NCBI RefSeq assembly: GCF_001750285.1
Contig: NZ_MAMP01000021.1
Span: 310,001 to 374,000, forward strand
Length of the DNA stretch: 64,000 bases
Direction of reading: 5' to 3'
From: Domibacillus iocasae
GTDB lineage: Bacteria; Bacillota; Bacilli; Bacillales; Domibacillaceae
The notes beneath the pieces are model-generated. The model worked only from the letters and a program-made list of their open reading frames with translations, did not search any database and was not told the DNA's origin. Each line of letters opens with the position of its first letter. Positions within the stretch are counted from its first letter, which is position 1. This document shows positions 8,687 to 17,769 of this stretch, one piece after another. Made by a program: the position numbers and the translations under genes.

Positions 8687-8971
8687 ATGATCGATCTTCA
8701 CTCTCACATATTGCCGAATCTCGATGACGGTGCAAAGGACTTAATAGAGAGCATGGCAATGGCGAAGTTGGCCACAGAGAATGGAATCACTGCGATCGCC
8801 GCAACGCCTCATCACAAAAATGGCCGGTACAACAACGAAAAAAACAGTATCGAAGCAGCAGTAAAGGCATTAAACGCAAACATCCAGACGATTTATATGA
8901 AGGGACTTGCCCATCTCCTCAAGATTACTTGGAAAACAGGTATTTCAAGGAGGAGTAATGAAGATAAATAA
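8687..8971 (+). pseudogene. Truncated CpsB/YwqE-type protein-tyrosine phosphatase
   Basis: ATG 8687 follows GGAGGAG-type sequence and begins the PHP-family signature IDLHSHILPNLDDGAKD, with the metal-binding His-x-His, then ATPHHKNGRY. CpsB/YwqE proteins are about 250 residues and remove phosphate from the tyrosine kinase that governs EPS chain length. Here the match ends near residue 70 and the frame stops at 94 residues, so most metal ligands are missing and the product cannot be active. The frame runs past the start of the next broken gene. No tyrosine kinase gene is present in the window. Confidence 0.75.
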
Positions 8972-9170
8972 AATACACCATGTAGCTGTCATTTGTTCAA
9001 ATTATAAGCGATCCAAACAATTTTACATGAAGGTTCTCGGTCTGGAGATCGCAGAAGAAATCTACCGTGCACAGAGAGATTCATACAAGCTGGATTTGAA
9101 AGTGGGCGGCGAGTACCAAATTGAGCTGTTTTCATTTCTGAGATTGAACTATATGAAAAATAGTACCTAA
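8958..9170 (+). pseudogene. Truncated VOC/glyoxalase-like gene (YaeR/YwbC type), 5' half
   Basis: ATG 8958 has a perfect AAGGAGGAG site. The product starts like GloA2/YaeR proteins (MKINKIHHVAVICSNYKRSK, then SYKLDLKVGGEYQIELFSF) but these are about 128 residues, and here similarity stops after about residue 60 (base ~9140). Ten unrelated residues and a stop follow. One of the two beta-alpha-beta-beta-beta modules is therefore lost. A stretch resembling the end of the same family is found about 9.9 kb downstream (19062-19172). Confidence 0.75.
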
Positions 9171-9254
9171 AAAATGAATATTAAAAGCTATTAATGGATA
9201 AAATAAAGTAAACGCTTACATTTGAGCGAAATTCCTTTAAGGAAGTGATATTCC

Positions 9255-9389
9255 ATGGATGAGCATTATGAAGACGGCAATATCTTTCTAGGCCTTCAGT
9301 GGGGGATTGGCTTAAGTATCCCGTTATGGATCTCATTTTTTGGGTGGATGAAGATTTTCGCTCAATATTTATGTATGATATGCCAATAG
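9255..9389 (+). CDS. Small membrane protein, paralogue of 14691-14828
   Basis: A 44-residue frame with ATG 9255 after AAGGAAG. The N-terminus is acidic (MDEHYEDGN) and is followed by one hydrophobic segment (about 17-36). It aligns without gaps with the 45-residue product at 14691: shared positions give the pattern MD...E...I.....W....S.PL.I...GW..I. Conservation of W16, S21, P23, L24, G30 and W31 in two separate short frames argues that both are real genes. The function is unknown; I know no described family to name. Confidence 0.6.
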   Translation: MDEHYEDGNIFLGLQWGIGLSIPLWISFFGWMKIFAQYLCMICQ

Positions 9390-9703
9390 CTTATTTATTT
9401 CCCGGAAAGGATTGTCTTTCTAGGGGTTTTTATTGAAAATAGATTGATGGTTTGGATCAAATGTGCCGCTGACCCAGGGCGACATCGCGATCGTCCTGGA
9501 TCGTGCATGGAGCTGTTTCCTTTATGGGGCGGCTTTGTTATTTTTAATGAACATATGCATACAATTTGCTTTGTTTATATAGATAAATTGCCTCTCTAAA
9601 TAAAAGGATATTGCTATGATCGATGTGCTATAATTCAGGAAGGAAAAGATAAAAAAGATTGTTTCGAATACCATGTATTCGGTTTTATAAAGCGGGTGAA
9701 CAC
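9390..9703. other. Gene-free stretch with helicase promoter
   Basis: No gene seen. TGCTATAAT (TATAAT at 9629-9634) is an extended -10 element and the likely promoter of the helicase gene. A TTG at 9659 would extend the helicase by 15 residues, but its spacing to AGGAAGG is poor. Confidence 0.4.
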
Positions 9704-12700
9704 ATGATCAAAACAGGCACCAACACATATCGATGTCCGGTAACACTGACAAATAAGGCAAAGAACAAAATGCGGGAGCTCGGCTTAGATGAGCGCTCGT
9801 TTTTTTCGTTGGAGGAATCGTTTAAGGTTTATATAGAGAAATATCCTCAGACAGCGGATCGGCTTATTTCAGCTGCGCTTTTTTTTGACAATGAAGCGAA
9901 CAGGAGAATGACTGAGAAGAACAAGGGTCTGGTCGTTGTGATGCATTGTGTGGTGGAGAAGAACCGCTTTATTGCGACAAATATAACAACGAGAGCGGCA
10001 CATACAGCAGTGCAGACAAACTGGCGACGTCCGGTATTTTTAACGTTTGACCAAAAAGCGCAGTCGGTTCCAATTGGACTGCTCAGCTTAATTCATGAAA
10101 TGCCGGTTGCACAGGAAAGTTCGGCGTATGTGAAAAAACGCATTGCGGGCTGGGAAGGCTATTTGACAATCCAGGAGCGAGATGCAGATATTGCAGATAT
10201 TCTAACGCGCTATTCAGGGCTTACGTTTAATGGCGATTTCAGCCGGGTCACCATAACGGGATGCCAGATGAACGAAAAAGAATGGAAATCGCTGAAGGAT
10301 TTAAGTGTCAAAATTAAGGGGCTTGATGGAGACATCGGCAAGGTGCTGAAAGCAAATCCTGCCGCCCGGACAGTGGAAGTGGAACTGCACGGACATATGA
10401 TTGAACGGGCCCGGCAGCAGCGATTCCATGCGAGCCAGAAAGAAGTTGTGTTCAGCAATTTTGCGGCGTTAAGCCAGGTGAAAAGGCTGCGGCAGGGATT
10501 TAAGCATCTGGAAAACGGCCTGGCAGCGAATCCGGATTTAGAGCGGATTTTATTTGAAAAAAAACCGCCGGTCCGGCCGCCGAAAAAGCTGGCTCCGCTG
10601 GCATTTCATAACCGGTTAAACGACTTTCAGAAAAAAGCGGTCACGGGTGCAATGGCGGCAGAAGATTTGTATGTGATACAAGGACCTCCCGGAACGGGGA
10701 AAACAACGGTTATCTCTGAGATTTGTCTTCAGAATGCAAGAGCGGGGCTGCGGACATTGGTTGCGTCTCAATCGAATCTAGCTGTTGACAATGCCCTTGG
10801 GCGGCTGCTGGCGAATAAAGACATTCGGATTCTTCGGGTCGGGCGCACCGAAAGCATCGAAGAAGAAGGCAAAAAGTTTATTGAAGAAAATGTTGGGCAG
10901 TACTGGAAGGACCACACGCTGCAAGAAGTATCGGTTCAATTTGAAGCGCGCAAAAAACGGGAAGCAGAAATTGAAGAACAATGGACGGCAAATGAAAAGG
11001 AGATAGAGCAGCTGCAGCCAATGCTTCAAAAAGCGGAAACGGCCGTTGAAACGAAAAAGAAAGCGGAAAAAGTGTATAGTGACATTCAATCTGTGATTGA
11101 TAAGCAGGAGAAAGAGGTCCGGCAGGCTGAACAGGAGCTGCAAACGACGCAGCAGCATGTACGGGAAAACGAGCGGGCTGTTCATTCGTTACATGCTTCT
11201 ATTGAACAGGACGAAGTATTTCTGCATGAAGAACCCGCCAGCGGAGCGATTCAAAAAGAACAGGAGGCCATTGAACAAACAATCCAGAGACTGAAGCATG
11301 CCATTGCCTGCGATGATCTCAAAAATGAAGTTGATCAAAAGAGAGAAAGCCTGGATCAAGTAAAGGCTCAATGCGAGCAGCTGGCGGAAGCATTGAAAAA
11401 GGCGGATGCAGCAGCCCAAAAAGCAGCATCGGCCAAACGGATCGGCGGCTTAAAGTGGATCATGCTGGAGCAAAACATCGAGCGTTCACTGCGTATTGGG
11501 CATCTGATGGACGAAATAGATGATATTCGGACAGAGATGAACCAGTTCTCGAAATTAAAAGCATATAATGATCAATTAAGCCGTGCAATCTCCTATGTGG
11601 AGAAGCTTTTAGCACCGCATCGTATGCCGGTTGATGGGCTGAAGCAACGGGCGGCAGGCATGACGGTCTCTTATACGTCAGATGAAATCGACCGATTTTT
11701 AAATGAGCTGCGGGAAGTGATCAAGGGAAGCCAAAACGCTGACCCTCGGATGATGGCGCCGTATCTGGGCGGTCTGTACAGCCGGAAGTATTTTGTATGG
11801 AAGAAGGCGAAACGCTTAAAGCCATATGATGTTTATAAAAATATAGCCCGGGAAATATTTCAGTTTTTAAAGCAGGAAATTTTAGCGCAGCTCGAGCAAA
11901 AACATCTTGAAAATGAAACGTCTTACAAACAGAGTTTGCGGACAATGAAGGAACAGGAGACGGCGCTGCATTCGCTTCAAAACAAGCATAATCAGATGAT
12001 AGCGTCGGGTGAGCCTATTCCAAACGCAAAGGAAATTCTTCAGCAGAATGAAGCAAAAGTGCTCCAGCTGCAGAAAAAGCAGGAGCTGTACAAGCAAGTA
12101 GCGCAGCGGGTTGAAACGAATCGGAACGAACAATTAAAACGGACTGAGCAGTTGCGGACAGCTGAGCAAAAACTTGGTCAAATTGAAGTGAATTTAGCAG
12201 GGCTTCAGAATACCATCTGTCAAAAAAAAGCGGAGCTGGTGCCTTTAAATGAAATCCTGTCCACACAGCCAGAGCGGGAGCATGAAAAGCTGCTCAAGGA
12301 AATGGCGAGCCTTTCATTCACACGGGAGTCACTCAAGCAGGAAAAGAAAAAACTGCCCCTGTTTCAGTCGGTACAGGAAAAATGGCTGTCTCTGCTGGAA
12401 GAAGCAAGCGAGCATGATCTGGATGAAATTCGCAAGCTGTACGTGAAACACGCTAACGTCATTGGTACGACATGTGTCGCTTCCGCGCGGAAAGATTTTA
12501 TCGATCATTATCCGGTTTTTGATGTCGTCATTATTGATGAAGTATCAAAAGCGACACCGCCGGAGCTTCTTTTGCCAATGCTGAAAGGAAAAAAGATCAT
12601 CTTAGTCGGCGACCATCACCAGCTGCCGCCTTTGCTCGGAAACGATACGCTGGAAGAAACGCTTCAGGAAATGACTGGAGGAAGCCAGGACTTCGATGGA

Positions 12701-13489
12701 AAAGCGGAGCTGAAAAACCTGCTGAAAGAATCGTTGTTTGAGCGGCTGTTTAAGAGTTTGCCGGACAGCAATAAAACGATGCTTGCTATTCAGTACCGGA
12801 TGCATGAAGGCATTATGGAAGCTATTGCACCGTTTTATGAACAGGAAACCGACGGGCTCCAATGCGGCCTGCTGGATTCTGACGCAGATCGGGACCACTT
12901 GCTGGAATCGAAAACTGTGCAGCGGGGCAATCATTTACTGTGGCTCGATATGCCGAACGAACCGGATTTTTATGAAGAAAGAATGAAAGGCGGAAAAAGC
13001 CTTTATAATCCGGCTGAATTACGGGAAATCGGTGTCCTGCTGAAAGAAATGAATGAAGCGGCCGCGCAGGCAAAGCAGGCTGGAAGAATGAAAGACAACG
13101 AGCGGAAAAGCGTTGGCGTGATCAGCTTTTACGGGGAACAGGTGAAAAAGCTCGACCGCTTGATCCAGCAAGAGCTTCAGCTGCCGCATTTAACAATCCG
13201 TACAGGCACAGTCGATCGATTTCAAGGAATGGAAATGGATGTGATCCTGCTCAGCATGGTCCGCAATCACAATAATAAGCACGACGATATCGGTTTTGCG
13301 AAAGACTACCGCCGGCTGAATGTCGCCTTATCGAGAGCAAGAGAGCTGCTTGTGCTAGTCGGCAGTACGAAAATGTTTACCGAACGGACAAAACAGAACG
13401 ATACGCGAAGTATGTATAGGCATGTATGGAATGCAGTTGAAAAACAAAATGGCTTACGGACGCTTGAGGGGGTACAGCCGCATGGATAA
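9704..13489 (+). CDS. Large superfamily 1 (Upf1/Dna2-like) helicase with long coiled coil
   Basis: 1261 residues from ATG 9704. All SF1B core motifs are visible: Walker A GPPGTGKTT near residue 326 (motif I), QSNLAVDN (Ia), IIDEVSKATPPELL near 944 (motif II, DEVS), GDHHQLPP (III), QYRMHEGI near 1030 (IV), VDRFQGMEMD near 1170 (V) and LNVALSRARELL near 1205 (VI). Between motif Ia and II lie about 450 residues rich in Glu, Lys and Gln, clearly coiled coil. The first 300 residues are a separate domain that I cannot name. It should unwind or translocate on nucleic acid using ATP. Its 3' end overlaps the next gene by 8 bases, so the two products probably act together. Such helicases occur in repair and in phage defence; nothing here decides between these. 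Confidence 0.85.
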   Translation: MIKTGTNTYRCPVTLTNKAKNKMRELGLDERSFFSLEESFKVYIEKYPQTADRLISAALFFDNEANRRMTEKNKGLVVVMHCVVEKNRFIATNITTRAAHTAVQTNWRRPVFLTFDQKAQSVPIGLLSLIHEMPVAQESSAYVKKRIAGWEGYLTIQERDADIADILTRYSGLTFNGDFSRVTITGCQMNEKEWKSLKDLSVKIKGLDGDIGKVLKANPAARTVEVELHGHMIERARQQRFHASQKEVVFSNFAALSQVKRLRQGFKHLENGLAANPDLERILFEKKPPVRPPKKLAPLAFHNRLNDFQKKAVTGAMAAEDLYVIQGPPGTGKTTVISEICLQNARAGLRTLVASQSNLAVDNALGRLLANKDIRILRVGRTESIEEEGKKFIEENVGQYWKDHTLQEVSVQFEARKKREAEIEEQWTANEKEIEQLQPMLQKAETAVETKKKAEKVYSDIQSVIDKQEKEVRQAEQELQTTQQHVRENERAVHSLHASIEQDEVFLHEEPASGAIQKEQEAIEQTIQRLKHAIACDDLKNEVDQKRESLDQVKAQCEQLAEALKKADAAAQKAASAKRIGGLKWIMLEQNIERSLRIGHLMDEIDDIRTEMNQFSKLKAYNDQLSRAISYVEKLLAPHRMPVDGLKQRAAGMTVSYTSDEIDRFLNELREVIKGSQNADPRMMAPYLGGLYSRKYFVWKKAKRLKPYDVYKNIAREIFQFLKQEILAQLEQKHLENETSYKQSLRTMKEQETALHSLQNKHNQMIASGEPIPNAKEILQQNEAKVLQLQKKQELYKQVAQRVETNRNEQLKRTEQLRTAEQKLGQIEVNLAGLQNTICQKKAELVPLNEILSTQPEREHEKLLKEMASLSFTRESLKQEKKKLPLFQSVQEKWLSLLEEASEHDLDEIRKLYVKHANVIGTTCVASARKDFIDHYPVFDVVIIDEVSKATPPELLLPMLKGKKIILVGDHHQLPPLLGNDTLEETLQEMTGGSQDFDGKAELKNLLKESLFERLFKSLPDSNKTMLAIQYRMHEGIMEAIAPFYEQETDGLQCGLLDSDADRDHLLESKTVQRGNHLLWLDMPNEPDFYEERMKGGKSLYNPAELREIGVLLKEMNEAAAQAKQAGRMKDNERKSVGVISFYGEQVKKLDRLIQQELQLPHLTIRTGTVDRFQGMEMDVILLSMVRNHNNKHDDIGFAKDYRRLNVALSRARELLVLVGSTKMFTERTKQNDTRSMYRHVWNAVEKQNGLRTLEGVQPHG

Positions 13490-14228
13490 ACTTGAAAAAA
13501 GGCTGCGTGCGGGCCTGCTTGAGAATGCCGCTGTTGAAATCAGACACGCTGCTGTATGGCAGCTGCCGGTCATCGGGTATGATGCGACGTTCAAGCGGGT
13601 AAAGCGGTTGAAAATGGATATCCTTATGAAAATGCTGCTGCTCACTTTTCAGCAGGCGGATATCCGGCGGGCGGCTAGTTTGTCTGAAATGCTGCTGGTA
13701 GAGGAGCTGTTTGTTGCCGATTTAATCCAAAAAATGCAGCGGACCGGATTAATTCGGCTCGAAAAAGAGGGCTACAGGCTGACGGCAAAAGGATACGAGC
13801 ATTTGAAGCGGGGCATTTTCGAAGAAGAAATGAAGGAAGAAGAAACGGAGCTGTTTTACAGTCCGGCTCACGATGCGTTTTGGACGGAAAAAGTGAGGGG
13901 AACGGAAAAAGAACGGCCGCTTTATCGCTATGCGCGTGATCGATCAGCGGATGCGGACCAAATGCTGCGAGCGCTTGCTGAAAGAGAGGAAGGCGTATTG
14001 CGGGACGGTTTTCAAACAGTGGTCGCAGAAATTACAAACTTCAATGAACAGCTGACCGAACACGTTTTATGCCTGGAATTTCAGCTTTATAATAAAGAAC
14101 AGGATCTTTTTTACGCGCGCGTCTGGAATACTGCACTTAACCGGTGGGACGAAACGCTTGAACAGCAAATAGAAGAGCAGGAGCGCTTAGAATGGCGGGT
14201 CGAAGCAGAAAAATTGCTTTCAGATTAA
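13482..14228 (+). CDS. Helicase-linked protein with winged-helix-like region
   Basis: 248 residues; ATG 13482 overlaps the helicase stop by 8 bases and follows GAGGGGG. The region about 35-110 (ADIRRAASLSEMLLVEELFV, DLIQKMQRTGLIRLEKEGYR) looks like a winged helix-turn-helix with the usual wing LEKEGYRLTAKGYEHL. The C-terminal half (FQTVVAEITNFNEQLTEHVL, LYNKEQDLFYARVW) is unfamiliar. I infer that it binds nucleic acid or recruits the helicase. A decayed copy of this gene alone is present at about 17770-18290. Family unknown to me. Confidence 0.7.
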   Translation: MDKLEKRLRAGLLENAAVEIRHAAVWQLPVIGYDATFKRVKRLKMDILMKMLLLTFQQADIRRAASLSEMLLVEELFVADLIQKMQRTGLIRLEKEGYRLTAKGYEHLKRGIFEEEMKEEETELFYSPAHDAFWTEKVRGTEKERPLYRYARDRSADADQMLRALAEREEGVLRDGFQTVVAEITNFNEQLTEHVLCLEFQLYNKEQDLFYARVWNTALNRWDETLEQQIEEQERLEWRVEAEKLLSD

Positions 14229-14247
14229 AATAAAAAAAACAGTCCCC

Positions 14248-14470
14248 TGAACTGCACCCTAATTGTTAGACACCATCTAACAATTGGAGGTGCTTTTCTT
14301 ATGGCTAAATTTACAGACCAATAGAAAATCAATGCCGTAAACTGCTATTTAGCCAGCATAGAAGGGGAATGCAGCAGAAGCAGTACTGCCACTATCACCA
14401 AAGCGGTAATACCGGCCACAATCATTGGAGTAGTCCGTCCAAGCCGAAATCGCTTACCATTTTAATAGGA
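14248..14470 (+). mobile_element. IS3-family insertion sequence remnant (left end and start of orfA)
   Basis: TGAACTGCACC at 14248 followed by TTGTTAGACACC and TCTAACAATTGGAGG is the usual left end of IS3/IS150-like elements. ATG 14301 opens a frame like OrfA (MAKFTDQ, stop, KINAVNCYLASIEGE) that is broken by a TAG at 14322 and then drifts out of frame. No right end or orfB is visible, so it is an immobile fragment. Confidence 0.65.
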
Positions 14471-14690
14471 TCTCCATACGTTGGTGGTGTGTAATCAAAG
14501 CATTCCATGTCGTGCATGTTTTGTGCGGGAGGTTCCTTTTTGTTGTGAAAAAAGCGTCATAACGGCCACTCTAGTTTATAAAGAAAGCAATAGAAGTTTT
14601 TTTATTGTATTTTTGTTCGTTATAACGAATAATTGTGTTATAATAAATTCCATCATCTATTGAAGTAAGATATTTGATGAGGTGATTCGG
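14471..14690. other. Intergenic region with palindrome and promoter
   Basis: TTCGTTATAACGAA (14616-14629) is a perfect 14-bp palindrome lying just upstream of TATAAT (14638-14643), a likely -10 for the small membrane protein gene. The palindrome may be an operator. It resembles but does not match the GTTCTTT-type dyads elsewhere in the window. Confidence 0.4.
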
Positions 14691-14828
14691 ATGGACAATG
14701 TCTCTGAAGAAGATGATATTCGTGTCAGAGCAGCTTGGACATGTGTATTCAGTTTACCACTTTGCATTTTGATAGTTGGCTGGATCGAAATCATTAGGGT
14801 GATTTCAAATGAAAGAGGGATTTACTGA
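14691..14828 (+). CDS. Small membrane protein, paralogue of 9255-9389
   Basis: 45 residues from ATG 14691, preceded by GAGGTGATT. The layout matches its paralogue: acidic start (MDNVSEEDDI), then one membrane segment (W16 to about residue 38) with the SLPLCI and GWIEII blocks in the same register. A palindrome and a -10 box lie just upstream. Two copies bracket the helicase pair, suggesting that they belong to the island. Confidence 0.6.
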   Translation: MDNVSEEDDIRVRAAWTCVFSLPLCILIVGWIEIIRVISNERGIY

Positions 14829-14925
14829 GTGAAGTTGAGCCGCGCTTTTTTCCATAGTAAGAAGATGCGGAAAGGGAACTTGTATTGTTGTTTAACTAAA
14901 TAAACAAAAAGGTTGGGTATAAAAG

Positions 14926-16008
14926 ATGAAAAAAGTTATGACTTACGCGTATACGAGTTTTAATTTAGGTGATGATCTATTTCTTAAAATTTTGTTTGAA
15001 CGATATCCTCATACTAAATTTGTTTTATTTGCAAATCATGAGTACAAAGAAATATTTAAATCTCTTACTAACGTAGAAGTCATTTCAAATAATTCATTAT
15101 TAATGAGAGGCAGTAACTTTATTTTTCGCACATTAAAAAAACCCGTTTTGATTCAACGATGGATTGCAAAAAAATGTGACTTAGCGGTATATATTGGCGG
15201 ATCACTGTTTATTCAATCCGAAAATTGGGAGTTGAGTTTGCGAAAAAACAAAGACCTTTTGATCAAGCGGCAACCGTTTTTTTTACTGGGAGCGAATTTT
15301 GGCCCATTTCAAGATGAAACCTTTTATTTAGAACATAAAGAGCTTTTTAAGCATTATGAGGATGTTTGCTTTCGTGAAAAACACTCTTATACCATGTTTA
15401 GTGACTTGGAGAATGTGAGGCAGGCGGACGATATTGTCTTTCAATTGAAGCGATCCAGTGTTGGCCTTTCAGGTAATAAAATTGTTATTTCAGTCATTAA
15501 GCCCTCGGTTAAAGAGAACTTAAAATCGTATGAGAACATTTACTATGAAAAAATGAGCGAAATCAGTAAACATTTTATTGATCAGGGATATAGGGTCACA
15601 TTAATGTCTTTCTGTAAATATGAAGGGGATATGGAGGCTATAAATAAAATAATAGAAAAAGTACCGGCTGACTATCAAAAAAGCATCGATCAATACGTTT
15701 ATGAAAAAAATATCGATGAAGCTTTATCGGTCATCGCTGACTCAACATTTGTAGTGGCTTCTAGGTTTCATGCGATGATATTAGGCTGGGTTTACAACAA
15801 GCCGATTTTTCCGATTGTGTATAGCACCAAAATGACAAATGTGATGAAGGATGTAGGATATTCGGGTGGATATAGTGAATTTGATCAGTTAATAAACCTG
15901 AAACCGGAAGTAGTATTTGAAAACATGTCACAAGAGCTTCTTCGTATTGAAGAACGGCAAAAGACATCAGCAAAACATTTTAAAATACTTGACGAAACTC
16001 TATCTTGA
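14926..16008 (+). CDS. Polysaccharide pyruvyl transferase family protein
   Basis: 360 residues of the WcaK/CsaB superfamily (PF04230 type), which transfers pyruvate from phosphoenolpyruvate to a sugar as a ketal. Evidence: N-terminal SFNLGDDLFL, central VYIGGSLFIQ and FFLLGANFGPF, and the C-terminal VASRFHAMILGW with the conserved Arg-Phe-His. It is paired with the flippase downstream, so it probably decorates an EPS repeat unit. Both genes are strikingly A+T-rich compared with the helicase genes before them. CsaB-like action on wall polymer for SLH binding is a less likely alternative. Confidence 0.85.
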   Translation: MKKVMTYAYTSFNLGDDLFLKILFERYPHTKFVLFANHEYKEIFKSLTNVEVISNNSLLMRGSNFIFRTLKKPVLIQRWIAKKCDLAVYIGGSLFIQSENWELSLRKNKDLLIKRQPFFLLGANFGPFQDETFYLEHKELFKHYEDVCFREKHSYTMFSDLENVRQADDIVFQLKRSSVGLSGNKIVISVIKPSVKENLKSYENIYYEKMSEISKHFIDQGYRVTLMSFCKYEGDMEAINKIIEKVPADYQKSIDQYVYEKNIDEALSVIADSTFVVASRFHAMILGWVYNKPIFPIVYSTKMTNVMKDVGYSGGYSEFDQLINLKPEVVFENMSQELLRIEERQKTSAKHFKILDETLS

Positions 16009-16064
16009 AAAATTTCTTCATTCATTTTTCTAAAAGATAGTGCTCATTTATGGAGCTGACTAAA

Positions 16065-17579
16065 ATGAATTCAAAGCAATTAAAATTGGCCACAGCTTTA
16101 GCTTATTTATCAACCTTTTTGCAGAATGGAATTAACTTGTTTTTCACGCCTTTTTTGTTAAGGGTATTAGGGAAAGCGGAATATGGTTTGTACGCGTTAA
16201 TAGGATCGTTTGTAGGATATATCGCTTTATTGGATTTTGGTCTCGGAAACACCGTTACTCGCTATATAGCACAGTACGAAGAGAAAGGTGAAAAAACCAA
16301 ACAGGAAAATCTGATTGCGATTTGCTTGATCGTTTATGTATTAATAGGGCTCATTATATTGGCAGTAGGCTATGGCTTGTTTATAAATTTAGAAACCATT
16401 TTTAAAAGAGGATTAATGCCAAGTCAGATGGAATCAGCCAAAATTATGTTTGCGTTATTGCTGCTAAATATTGTATTGTCGCTGCCGATTAATATTTTCA
16501 ATGCAGTTATGCAAGGATATGAAAAGTTTACTATTATTCATATCAATTCGATTATTCGCGTTATTCTCTCTCCAGTGATCATCACGGTCCTTTTGGTAAT
16601 GGGATACAAGGCTGTAGCGATTATTGTCGTCAATACTATTTTGAATGTGCTGGTTGGTTTATTCAATATTTTTTATGTGCTTGTTTATCTTAAATTAAAG
16701 GTAAAGCTGCATCATTGGGATGCTTCTTTTTTAAAAGAAATAGGCAGATATTCTTTTTTTATCTTTTTAGGGGTATTTGTTGATCAAATTTACTGGCGGA
16801 CCGGTCAGGTTATTTTAGGTATTTATACAGATTCAAGTACCGTCGCAGTGTATGCAATCGCGATGCAATTTTGCCTTTATTATATGACAATCTCCACAAT
16901 TATTTCAGGCACCCTTTTTCCGAAGGTCAATCAAATGGTAGCAAGAGGTGTGACGAAGCAAGAGTTATCTTTGTTTTTTGCCAAAACAGGGAGCCTCCAA
17001 TTGATTATACTTGGAATGGTATTAGGCGGCTTCATCGTTGTTGGCAGAGAATTCATCTCATTATGGGCTGGGAAAGATTATGCTGAAGCTTGGCTATATG
17101 CGCTGATTATTATGATCCCGCTTACGGTCCCGCTTATTCAAAGCGTTGGCATTGGTATTATTCAAGCGAAAAACCGCCATGCTTTTCGTTCTATCATGTA
17201 CTTTATTGTAGCCCTAATAAATATAGCTATAAGTTTAGCAGTGGTTGGAAAGTATGGAGCAGTTGGTCTTTCTATTACTACCGCGTTAAGTCTTATTGGC
17301 GGAAACATTATCATTATAAACTTGTATTATCATTATAAAATAGGGATAGATATAGCGTTTTTTTGGAAATATAATGCTAAAAACCTTTTAGCTATTTTTC
17401 TTTCAACCGTCTGTTCCTTTTTGTTGTTAAAAAATATTTCTCTTTCAAATGAATACGTTGAGTTTATGTGTAAAACGGTCATTTTTTGCAGTATCTACTT
17501 CTTATTTGGCTGGTCAATCGTTTTAAGAAAAGAAGAAAAAATGAAAATTATCGGCAAAATGAAGTGGGTGCATTCTTAA
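16065..17579 (+). CDS. Wzx-type polysaccharide flippase (MOP superfamily)
   Basis: 504 residues, with about 12-14 hydrophobic segments spread along the chain and typical early motifs of the family (YLSTFLQNGINLFFTPFLLR, GKAEYGLYALIGSF, LDFGLGNTVTRY). It would flip undecaprenyl-linked repeat units to the outer face. ATG 16065 is chosen over ATG 16050 because GGAG at 16052 is then correctly spaced. It is the only flippase of this type in the window, so the main EPS operon, which has none, may depend on it. A terminator follows. Confidence 0.88.
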   Translation: MNSKQLKLATALAYLSTFLQNGINLFFTPFLLRVLGKAEYGLYALIGSFVGYIALLDFGLGNTVTRYIAQYEEKGEKTKQENLIAICLIVYVLIGLIILAVGYGLFINLETIFKRGLMPSQMESAKIMFALLLLNIVLSLPINIFNAVMQGYEKFTIIHINSIIRVILSPVIITVLLVMGYKAVAIIVVNTILNVLVGLFNIFYVLVYLKLKVKLHHWDASFLKEIGRYSFFIFLGVFVDQIYWRTGQVILGIYTDSSTVAVYAIAMQFCLYYMTISTIISGTLFPKVNQMVARGVTKQELSLFFAKTGSLQLIILGMVLGGFIVVGREFISLWAGKDYAEAWLYALIIMIPLTVPLIQSVGIGIIQAKNRHAFRSIMYFIVALINIAISLAVVGKYGAVGLSITTALSLIGGNIIIINLYYHYKIGIDIAFFWKYNAKNLLAIFLSTVCSFLLLKNISLSNEYVEFMCKTVIFCSIYFLFGWSIVLRKEEKMKIIGKMKWVHS

Positions 17580-17596
17580 ACAAATAACATATGTAA

Positions 17597-17641
17597 AGAG
17601 GTTGTCTCAATGGGCTTTTGAGACAGCCTCTTGTTTTTTTA
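17597..17641 (+). terminator. Terminator of the pyruvyl transferase-flippase pair
   Basis: GAGGTTGTCTCA and TGAGACAGCCTC pair over 12 bases with one wobble, followed by TTGTTTTTTT. Confidence 0.8.
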
Positions 17642-17769
17642 GTGATCAAGCTATCTGGAAAATAAGGATGTACCTGAAGTCTTTATCAATGTTAATCGTA
17701 AGCCAGCGCGAACATATATACGTCCGGTTAACGGGCCGCCGCACAAGAGTAAGAAAAGGAGGTGTGGTA

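Noticed and set aside
14481-14663. 60-residue frame upstream of the small membrane protein
   Set aside because: No ribosome binding site; it crosses a palindrome and promoter; Cys/Phe-rich composition typical of chance frames.
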